Source of the DNA: Cordylochernes scorpioides
Lineage: Eukaryota; Arthropoda; Arachnida; Pseudoscorpiones; Chernetidae
Length of the DNA stretch: 64,000 nucleotides
Direction: 5' to 3'
NCBI GenBank assembly: GCA_030710605.1
Contig: CP092877.1
Location: 38,778,970 to 38,842,969 of the forward strand
Shown here: positions 1 to 8,252 of the stretch, piece after piece
Position numbering within the stretch: position 1 is the stretch's first letter
Layout: each line of letters begins with the position of its first letter
Position numbers and translations under genes: made by a program
The notes under the pieces: model-generated
What the model was told of the DNA's origin: nothing
Database searches by the model: none
The model's input: the letters and a program-made list of their open reading frames with translations, nothing else

Positions 1-1010
1 TATCATGGTAAACCTCCATGCTACCGTGGAACTTGTGGACTTCGTGAGGAGATCTCAGCTATCTCAGGTGGACTTCTTGACTTCGATGAGGATCCTTGGA
101 ATTCGCGGGACTTTTTACACTTCGTGAAGATTTTCGGATATTATTGCACTTTTGATCTTCGTGAGGATTCTCAGCAATAATGGGACTTCTTGGACTTCAT
201 GAGATTCTCGGATATCGCAGGAACTTTTGACCTTCGTGAGTATTCTTGGATATCATGTATTTTTTTGGACTTTGTCATAATTCTCGGCTATGGTGATATT
301 TCTTGGCCTACGTATGGATTATCGGTAATAATTGGATTTCTTCTTGAGGATTCTCGGCAATAATGGGATTTTTTTGTAAGGATTCTCGACAATAATGGGA
401 TTTCTTTGTAAGGATTCTCGGCAATAATGGGATTTCTTCGTAAAGATTCTCGACAATAATAGGATTTCTTCGTAAGGATTCTCGGCAATAATGGAATTTC
501 TTCGTGAGGATTATCGGCAATAATGGGATTTCTTCGTAAGGATTCTTGGAAATAATGGGATTTCTTTGTAAGGATTCTCGGCAATAATGGGATTTCTTCG
601 TAAGGATTCTTGGAAATAAAGGGATTTCTTTGTAAGGAATCTCGGCAATAATGGGATTTCTTCGTAAAGATTCTTGGAAATAAAGGAATTTCTTTCTAAG
701 GATTCTCGGCAATAATGGGATTTCTTTGTGAGGATTCTCGGCAATAATGGGATTTCTTTGTGAGTATTCTCGGCAATAATGGGATTTCTTTGTAAGGATT
801 CTCGGCAATAATGGGTTTCTTCGTGAGGATTCTCGGCAATAATGGGAATTTTTTGTGAGGATTCTCGGCAATAATTAGTTTTTCCGTGATGATTCTCGGC
901 AATAATGGTTTTCTTCGTGAGGATTCTCGGTAATAATGTGATTTCTTGGCCTTCATGAAGATACTTGGCTATAATGGAACTTCTCGGTCCTTCTCTAGCC
1001 GGAGAGTGTC
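1..1010. repeat. 32-bp minisatellite array
   Basis: Tandem repeat with a 32-bp period, cleanest from about 340 to 950, with degenerate units in 1-340 and to about 1010. Each unit carries a GGATTTCTTCGTAAGGATTC-like core followed by TCGGCAATAATG. On the minus strand the unit has no stop in any frame. Because 32 is not a multiple of 3, overlapping open frames appear in all three minus frames (for example 308-871). These are a consequence of the repeat and not evidence for a protein. Confidence 0.95.
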
Positions 1011-2870
1011 TCCTTTAAAAATAACTAATTAATATATTTATAATTTTGTGTGTTATTCTGTACTATATAGGTAACATAATAAAAGAGTATTTTGTAATAT
1101 TAATGAAAGTGACCTGTATCAGTGAATTTGCAAATTAAAGCTTATCTACTCTTATATCACTTTCATGTTATTATATGAACGTGTTTTATTCGCGTTCTAT
1201 TTGGTTTGTTTGTTATCACATGACCTCAATCAGCCAATAAGCGTTGAGCGTATTAACCAATAGGCTTGAAATGTTTCTTTAGGCCAGAGATTTCGTTGAA
1301 AAGGAAATTCTAAAAATTAAATATGATAACATAAATGTACTTTTAGCAGGTTCTAATTTTCAATTTACAGCTATTTTATTTTGTCCTACTATTTGCTACT
1401 ATTTAAAATAAATGTATTATAAGGTTGTATTTTGATATCATATTAGAATCATTACTTTCTTTTCCTTTAAACGGTATAGCGATTATTTTAATTATTTAGT
1501 AAATTATAGAGACGTAAATATTGCTAGATTTTATAACCTCGTCACAGTTTTAGGTTGTTCTTCAAATTTCTATCGTACCTGGGATAATGCTTTTGTTTTG
1601 AATACCCCTTGATACATATTCACTCATGGACAAAACACAAGTAAAGGAAAAATCTTTTCTGACGCCGGACGTCTTTTTTTTTTTTTTTTTTTATGGAGAC
1701 GGAGGCAATTTTGTTCACACTTGGGTATTTCGTGTATCTTCAATAAAGGTCATTGTGTATCAAATATCTTTCAGAGTTAAAAACTGAATCACGGAGGATT
1801 TAATATATATATATCGATCAGAAACCTTTTTCAAAAGAATCAATTCGATTTGCAATATACAAAAAAAACCTCTCACTAATATAAAGAGAAAATAAACAAT
1901 TAATTAGAACCAATATTATCTTTACACGCACAATTTCACTCAATATATAAAAACCCAGAGAGAAAACGTTTTAACTGAATTAAAGAAAGTCTCAAAGGAA
2001 TAAAAAAGTTTACAATTAATTGTTCCAAACCTACTCTGTTATCACCTTTACAAAAACACCGAGTTTCTTTCATATTAGATGGTTATTTTGTGAGGCTACA
2101 TTTCAGGATCGCCTCTCTTTTTTATTATCCTTTTTCCAGTAATACTTTGTATTAACAATAATTAAAGAATTGTACAGGATGGAAGATTATTTTTTCACTT
2201 TAATACAAATAAGAGTTAGAACGTAACAATGATAGAAAAAAAGCTATTTTCCAGTTAATTTTTCATGTCACATGCTGAAAGACTTATTGGAAACTTCTTG
2301 GCAAATAAGTTTATTCGGCTTTGTTCTTCCAGACTTTTGTTTGTTTTATCTTCTTCTTTTGTGGATTTCTTTCTGGTCGACGTTTTGTTGGATTCTTTAG
2401 GTGGGAATACTCAAGTGCTAGTTAATACATGCTGTGTTCCGTTTAAGACATTCCGCATTTAAGACTGAATTTTATTAATTCCAAGTTATCCTAAATATAT
2501 TTCTAGTCTATTAACTCAGCAGATATATGGCATTTAAGTCAAATTGTATTTATGATCAAGAATGTGTGTTAAATTCAAATTTCTATTTAATTTAATCATG
2601 ATTGAAAACTCAAGATGTTTTTGTTTTAAAATTATTTCTTTGTATTGAGAGAGAGAGAATATGAATTTAAATTTATAAATTTATTTTTTAGTATTATTTT
2701 GTAATTTGATATAAACGCCACTTCTTTCTGAGCTTGAAGGAGATATTGACAAAGCCTGATCGCCAAAGCAACCACAGAATCTAAAGATGAATTGAAAAAT
2801 TATATATTAACGACAATATCAGATAAAAACGTGAAATCACAATTCAGCAGAATAATCTCTTGTTTAAATA
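1011..2870. other. AT-rich spacer with one dispersed repeat
   Basis: No supportable gene. Around 1690-1790 a stretch is repeated in inverted orientation at about 45475-45565 (shared GAGGCAATTTTGTTCACA and GTATCAAATATCTTTC segments), so at least this part is a dispersed repeat. A 65-codon open frame at 2265-2462 has no recognisable domain and I do not call it a gene. Confidence 0.6.
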
Positions 2871-2879
2871 TTGAGGTGA

Positions 2880-3110
2880 AATTTTCGGGCTTCCAGGGAT
2901 AATTTGAGTCAAAAGGCGATCCATCAATTAAGATTATATAGAAGTGCGTACCTGGATCTGTAAAGAAAAATAAACATTTTTTTCTCAAAATATTTGAGTT
3001 ATATAAAGAGAAAAATTGATAAAGAGGGAGCAATCTCTCAAAATATTTTGAGAAAATAATTGATTTTTTTTCTTTACAGATCCAGTTACGCCCTTCTATA
3101 TAATTCCAGG
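2880..3110. repeat. hairpin MITE family A, copy 1
   Basis: Inverted arms of about 33 bp at 2938-2970 and 3067-3099 (GCGTACCTGGATCTGTAAAG and its complement with few mismatches) flank about 95 bp containing GATAAAGAGGGAGCAATCTC. A second copy with the same arms and core lies at 26276-26460. This is the structure of a small non-autonomous foldback element. No transposase of a matching family can be assigned. Confidence 0.75.
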
Positions 3111-3245
3111 GATAAGTTTCTTTCTTCAGGGATAATTTTAATAAAGATTTAAAGCTTTCGAGAATGAAAACTCTTCTGTAGAAATGCTTCCATGCTTGAA
3201 AACAAGAAATCTATATTAAAATAATCCCTGAAGAAAGAAACGTAT
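3110..3245. repeat. hairpin element with about 36-bp arms
   Basis: Arms at 3116-3152 and 3208-3243 are inverted copies of each other (GTTTCTTTCTTCAGGGATAA and complement). They enclose about 55 bp with a TCGAGAATGAAAACTC segment. It directly abuts the MITE at 2880-3110, so the two may be one composite foldback unit. Confidence 0.6.
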
Positions 3246-3811
3246 TCTTGAAAGCCTAATGATTCTACCTTAATAAATTGGTGAAAATTACTATTTGTAG
3301 ATATCTCGTAAAACGACTTTCGTATTAACTCGATTCTCGTATTGAATATATTATAACTATTGCCTATATTATAAATAAATTGGTTAAAATACCAATACCT
3401 ATAATTTCAAAAATCATTTCTCAGAATAAATGCATATTCAACAAAATCATTTTGAAGCACACACAAAACACTTTTTTAGGGACTTGCCCCATACAGATTC
3501 TCCCAATTAGGTAAGGTAATAATCATTTTATGTTATTTACATAGAAATTGAACTGGCTTTACTCTTCATCTCAAAGTCATTTACTTGTTGACTGGTCCTT
3601 ACATAATGATGATCTAAAAATGTATAGTAAGCTATTGCCTTAGATATATTTGCTGATATTTTTGCAAGCAATACGTTGGGTGAAGTGTTGGTACATTTAA
3701 TTTGTTGATATAGGGCGTACCTCTTTGCATCAAGGACTGTACAATTAATCAGGTAATGGGGGAGTTCTTCAAAATCATTTTGAAGCATAATATTTTCCGA
3801 AATTGTAATAA

Positions 3812-3976
3812 ATCAAGTGATTGTAAAACGACATTTGAAAATTATTCCGCATATGTTTCTTTTGAACGAAAAATCGAAATTTATTTCAAGGAGAATTCGA
3901 TTTTTCATTCAAAAGAAACACACATACGGAATAATTTTCAAATATTGTTTTACAATCATAAGCCGCATTATATTGT
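3812..3976. repeat. hairpin MITE family B, copy 1
   Basis: Long near-palindrome. An arm of about 60 bp starting GATTGTAAAACGACATTTG is repeated inverted at about 3905-3972, around a centre rich in TTTCAAGGAGAA. Two related copies lie at 13608-13738 and 61455-61588. All three end in AAGCCGCATTATATTG or a close variant, so this is a family with defined ends. Confidence 0.75.
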
Positions 3977-4166
3977 ATTATAAATCAGGTGATTGCATTC
4001 AAAAAAGGCATCTCCTTAAACTGGGGTTGAAAAAAAAAGATATCATGACACTGGGTAGCTAAACTAATAGTTGATCAGTGTCATGCAAATCGTTCTTAAT
4101 TTCAGATTTAAAAAAGCTCAGCTTATTTTTTTTTTATTTTTTTTTTATTTATCCTTTTAGTCTAAA

Positions 4167-4373
4167 TTAGACAAGATCTTGGAGGTCGTGCTCGTAAAGA
4201 AGCTCAAGAACTCTTCTTGGTACTCTGTACAGGGATCTTTTGTCCTTTCCAAAGCAATTTAGTAAATGTTGGGGAGTGGCCTCTTCGGTTTTGCACCTAG
4301 TGCACATGGGGAAGCTTTTGGTTCCCTCTTTATAGACTAGAGGGCTCAGGTGACCAGATTTCCATCTGGCCAA
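4167..4373 (-). pseudogene. LINE 3' end fragment with zinc knuckle
   Basis: A 68-codon open frame whose residues include CTRCKTEEATPQHLLNC, a Cys-x2-Cys ... His-x4-Cys motif. This motif typically closes the polyprotein of arthropod LINEs, after the RNase H domain. It is preceded on the coding strand by the usual basic W-x-S-G-H segment. Nothing of the RT or endonuclease is present, so this is a short 5'-truncated copy. It ends in a T-rich tract at about 4125-4155 on the plus strand, which would be the poly(A) tail. Family assignment beyond LINE is not possible here. Confidence 0.65.
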
Positions 4374-5214
4374 CTGTGTCGCTTATTTTGTGTTTGGTTG
4401 CAATAAAATAATTGGCGAGAAGAGAATGTTCATCTCCGTTATTATATTATTTAGCCTCATTTTTAAATGTTATGGTAAGACCCATATATATGCAAATAAT
4501 ATTTCTATAAGTTTATGTAATATATTAGCTCATTAGTTTAATATTTGTTTTTGTTTAATTGTTTTGTACAGAGTTTATGATGATAATTGTATATATATAT
4601 ATATTAAATAATATAAAAAAGTATATATTGGATTGAATAAAAGATTTATTTGCCGATATTTCGGTTGGCTGAATGCCAACCTCTATCGAGAATTTCAGAA
4701 TATTTTTCAAAAAATATATATGGTGTTTGTTTTTATAAATTGGCGTTTACTTTAGTTATGGAATTGTGTTAACTATATTTGTTGTTTGCATTATAAATAA
4801 ATAATATTTTCAAGTCTTCTTGCTAAAATATATTGAAGTTAACATCAACTCTGAATGAATTTTAAGATGACAAGTTATATGTAGGATAAAGTTTGATATT
4901 AACAGATATAATTCGTGGATTCTATCTATCCAACCACGTCTAACCGTAGTTTGATCTCCCCACAAGGTAGGATTTGAAGAGGCTGTGGCAGGTAAACATC
5001 TCTGGTTGTTTGATCAAATTAATTGTCGCCGAGCTAATCCCCTCTGGGACAAATTAGATTTATCTGGGTAGGGATTCAATATAGCTAATCTTACCTGGAC
5101 GACGTACAACAATGGCGTCCAATAGAACGACGGCGTTTATTTAACATTTCCTTGGACTTGTTTCTCTCTATTCAGTCAATTTCATTAGTGACCAATTCTA
5201 CAGGTGCTTTCAAA
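4374..5214. other. AT-rich spacer with a Penelope-type terminal motif
   Basis: About 4595-4700 on the minus strand carries the terminal motif shared with 17435, 18390 and 36640-36770: CTCGATAGAGGTTGGCATTC, then GCCAACCGAAATAT. This is a stem followed by GAAA, as in hammerhead-derived Penelope ends. The moderately GC-richer stretch 4915-5170 has no recognisable gene. Confidence 0.5.
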
Positions 5215-5465
5215 GACATAGCATTATATTATTATATAAATAATTTTCCGAGCTAAGTTTCATGTACAACCTTTTATTTTCAAGCTATCGGACTTGTCAG
5301 TCCCTTAATAGGATTTTCATGTTAACAAATTAATAATAGATACTATTTTTATATTATTTGTAACGTTATAATCCTGTTGAAGGACTGACAAGTCAGACAT
5401 ATTGAAAATAAAAGGTTGTAGAAGAATCTTAGCCCTGGAAGCTTTATTGTATAATATTATAAATA
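5215..5465. repeat. inverted pair of structured termini
   Basis: Two inverted arms, about 5220-5305 and 5370-5465, both contain ACAACCTTTTATTTTCAA (or its complement) and GGACTTGTCAGTCC-like stems. They flank about 65 bp of AT-rich DNA. The layout matches the head-to-head Penelope-type ends at 36530-36815, 42216-42345 and 46617-46810, but this is a distinct subfamily. Confidence 0.55.
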
Positions 5466-5857
5466 TGGGAAGAACTTTTATTTATAGCATATTGTTTCCT
5501 TAAGGGATTTTATCTCTAAATAGAACCAATACCATACTATGTGGTGAAATACGAGGGGTTTATTTGCTTAGAATTTCTTTGAAAAGATGTAAACAATGTT
5601 TACTAGCGATTCCTTCGTAAAGAAAGTTCTATACATACAGCATTGACAGCCTGGATTGGCGCTGTTGAAACTCCAATCTGGGGGGTCAGATGAGTAGAAA
5701 CCCACATGCGAAACTAAATTGAAATCTAGATACTACTGGTCTCTACTGGAGGTTATGATCTCATATTGAAGGTGAGCTTATTTATGTTTAGACATTTTTG
5801 ATTTTTATAAAGATCATCTCATTTTGAAGCTGGTCGCTCATCAATTGGGTCACCCTT
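5466..5857. other. spacer, nothing recognised
   Basis: A slightly GC-richer stretch (about 5640-5770) shows no coding signal or repeat that I can match elsewhere in the window. Confidence 0.4.
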
Positions 5858-6073
5858 CGAATTTCTTACTGTACGCAGATTTGTTATTGGAACAGAAAGT
5901 GGTGTCTTGGAATATATATATTTTTATCAGAATATCTCTTAGGTTTAAAATTTGATAGCTGCGATAGATACGGTGTGATATCCTCCAACCAGAGATTTCC
6001 ATAGAGAGATATAGAAATTGATTGAAACCGATTTATTACACATCACCACTATAAATTTTTATATGTAAACAAC

Positions 6074-6109
<36 letters not shown>
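5858..6109. repeat. left half of duplicated segment, interrupted by the Gypsy insertion
   Basis: Near-identical to 60631-60862 (shared ACTGTACGCAGATTTGTTAT and GATAGATACGGTGTGATATC). It ends in a TA microsatellite at about 6073-6109 that served as insertion target for the Gypsy element. The matching right half resumes at 13059. The copy at 60631-61834 therefore shows the uninterrupted pre-insertion arrangement. Confidence 0.85.
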
Positions 6110-6113
<4 letters not shown>

Positions 6114-6966
6114 ATAATTTGTATATAATTAAATGCAACCCCGACCCACTATGTATGTACCATGTATGATTTTCAAAGACTTAATAAAGAACAAGGTAAC
6201 TGGAGGAAAGCAAGTAGCAATAAGACATAGGAAGTAGGCCTAAAGCTGGCACGACTATTCTTGGCACCCCTGTGTCAATATTGCAGGGGCAGAGACCGGA
6301 CGTCTCTAGTGACCGCAGAAGTTATATTAGTCAAGAAGCACTCAATACTTCCTGACAAAGCAGGATGTATCTGGTGACCAGAAGTTATAAATGTTAAGCT
6401 AACACCCAATATTTCCGGCAAAGACAGGACGTATCTAATATGCGCCGAAGTTATAAGCGTCGAGCTATCCAACACTTCCTGACGAAATCGGATATATCTT
6501 CCGGCAAAAACAACACCAAAGGAAACCGCCGGCCAATCAGAAGATAGCACCTAAATAGGTCGACCAATAGGAAAAGATCATGTGATCATCTCTCAACCAA
6601 TCAGAAAGAAACTGAGTCTTGGTGTAAAATCGAAAAGGAAGAATGGGCAGTTGTTCACGCGCTCTCGCCGAGTTCGGACCTAGTAGTGATTTCGCTCTCA
6701 ACAAGGTAACATCTACTCTCGAGACCTTCCCGCTCACCCCTAGCTAAGTCAATCACCGCCATGTGATCAGATAATTAACAATCCAAATCGATCCGCTCTT
6801 CTCAAGCTTTCTTTCCTCCAATCCAGTTGCCTTTCATTTTCAAACCCCATCACGTGTCCTGATTATTCCTAACTGTATGCTGCAACTTCCACTCAAACGA
6901 CTGCGCTTCAATCAAATCTCACCATTCGCATCCAACAACAAGAAATTCCGCAACGATATTGCCACA
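6110..6966 (+). repeat. 5' LTR of the Gypsy element
   Basis: 857 bp, matching 12201-13058 except for one substitution (GCGCC versus CCGCC near 6450/12532) and one C insertion in the 3' copy near 12830, the only differences I found. It contains an AATAAA near 6183, about three copies of a 64-bp internal repeat (starts near 6297, 6361, 6425) and three CCAAT boxes (about 6532, 6563 and 6597). These last two are the kind of elements expected in an LTR promoter. Confidence 0.92.
6290..6495 (+). promoter_or_regulatory. 64-bp tandem repeats in the LTR, enhancer-like
   Basis: Units begin around 6297, 6361, 6425 and partially 6488. Each carries GGAYGTATCT-like and GAAGTTATA segments followed by an ACTTCCTGACRAA-like stretch. 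They lie just upstream of three CCAAT boxes (6532-6600). Repeated short blocks next to CCAAT boxes in an LTR are commonly enhancers; function here is inferred. The same repeats recur in the 3' LTR at about 12380-12590. Confidence 0.5.
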
Positions 6967-7013
6967 GAACGGTTAAGTCGACAGGATTCTACAACAGTGT
7001 AATACATCAAATA

Positions 7014-7994
7014 TTGCAGTGTAATAACTTTGGAAGATATTACATAAGTCGACAGGATAAAGAGATGGAATTAAATCAGGATAAAGATATTATGGAGCTT
7101 AATCAGGATCCCATAGGCATAAAGTCGGACGGCCCGACGGAAACAACAACGGAAGGGAGGCAGGAAGTAAGAGAGACGGGCGAGACAACTGCGCCCCTAG
7201 CGGACGCCGTCAACCAGCTATCGGCGCTCCTGACCCGGGTAAAAATTTCTGATGGAGCGGAGTCGGCAATCCCGCCTTTCGATGGCACATACAACGCGAC
7301 ACAGTTTTTCCAGACGTTCGACCGAAAAATGGAAGACGCATCCATGGGAGAACAAGAAAAATTACTGCGCCTGCCAAACTACCTGGTGCGACAACCCCTG
7401 GAGCTCTTCAGGAAACTTCGACTGGCCGACCGGAGTTATTTCCAGGTGAGACAAATCCTCCTAGATCTCTACCCTGAGTCAAGCGAAGCGTCCTTTGCGA
7501 AATATTTCGCCATGAAACTTACTGGACAAGCCAACCTAGAGACCTACTACCGGGAAAAAACCGCCATGGGATTGCAACTAGGACTTCCACAGGAGGTGAT
7601 CCTCGAGACGCTGACAGAAGGACTGCCATTCAACGACCAGCGCCTAGTCCGCGTAGTACCTCCCGAGAACCTAGGAGAATGGTTCCGACTGGTACAGCGG
7701 ATCCACGGGCCCAGTGTACCGACAACGCGACCCCGAGAAGATCAACCACCCACAATGTCGGGTCCGTACCACAGCACACCCCGACGCCCAGGTGCATGGA
7801 ATGCACCTCTTCCACCGTCCAACTGCAAGTTCTGCGGCGCGAGACACTGGCACAGCGAATGCCGACGTCGACCAGTCCCGACGACCCACGAAAAAGTCCG
7901 GACAGTGCAAACGGTCCCAAAATCACCAGTTCCGATTCCACAACAACCAAGTCAAGACAGAGACACCCCAGCCGAGCAGCCCTTTCGAGACTGA
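7014..7994 (+). CDS. gag: Gag polyprotein of the Gypsy element
   Basis: A 326-codon frame starting 48 bases after the 5' LTR. The first in-frame Met gives a variable acidic N-terminus. A capsid-like region follows (about residues 80-220, with PFDGTYNATQFFQTFD and LYPESSEASFAKYF). Then comes a Pro-rich stretch and a zinc knuckle, CKFCGARHWHSEC at about residue 272, of the CX2CX3HX4C type seen in arthropod Gypsy elements. An alternative start is the Met at 7065. The frame is intact and markedly GC-richer than the flanks. Gag would package the element RNA in cytoplasmic particles. The protease lies in the next frame (+1), overlapping the Gag end. Confidence 0.88.
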   Translation: MQCNNFGRYYISRQDKEMELNQDKDIMELNQDPIGIKSDGPTETTTEGRQEVRETGETTAPLADAVNQLSALLTRVKISDGAESAIPPFDGTYNATQFFQTFDRKMEDASMGEQEKLLRLPNYLVRQPLELFRKLRLADRSYFQVRQILLDLYPESSEASFAKYFAMKLTGQANLETYYREKTAMGLQLGLPQEVILETLTEGLPFNDQRLVRVVPPENLGEWFRLVQRIHGPSVPTTRPREDQPPTMSGPYHSTPRRPGAWNAPLPPSNCKFCGARHWHSECRRRPVPTTHEKVRTVQTVPKSPVPIPQQPSQDRDTPAEQPFRD

Positions 7995-8252
7995 GGTAGG
8001 CTCCCTAAACCAACTGACTGTCAAACTTTTTCTAGCCCCTAATGTATCATGCCCCTTTTTAATTGATACAGGCGCCAGCCTGAGTATAGTGCCATATAAT
8101 ATTTATCATATGCTAAAAACCCACCTGCCTAATTTAACCCTTGAGGGACATTCACTACACCTCCAAACCCTAAACGGATTTGCAAAAACCATGGATAACT
8201 ATCTATCCCACTGACAATAGGACAAATATCACGAAAGGAGAATTTCCATGTA
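7985..8252 (+). pseudogene. retroviral-type aspartic protease, frameshifted
   Basis: In the frame +1 to gag, after the gag zinc knuckle, residues FLIDTGASLSIVP give the Asp-Thr-Gly active site of a retropepsin. The frame closes at 8214. The domain continues in the original gag frame from 8199 (L-S-I-P-L-T-I-G, then FHVVNAPLPFGIL), which joins into the pol-like frame without a break. So the protease is cut by about one missing base near 8185-8192 (after AAAAACC) plus an in-frame TAA at 8196-8198. As sequenced it cannot make a full protease by simple gag-pol frameshifting. Confidence 0.75.

Noticed and set aside
308..871. 187-codon repeat protein on the minus strand
   Set aside because: Open only because the repeat unit lacks stops; equally long frames exist in the other two minus frames.
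1..1010. CRISPR-like array
   Set aside because: Contiguous 32-bp units without unique spacers, in eukaryotic DNA; it is a minisatellite. The same holds for 21390-21955, 22745-23856 and 43360-43866.
6275..6737. Small minus-strand proteins in the LTRs
   Set aside because: Antisense to LTR repeats, present identically at 12366-12828, no domain.
7103..7950. Minus-strand frames opposite gag
   Set aside because: Shadows of the gag reading frame caused by its higher GC content.
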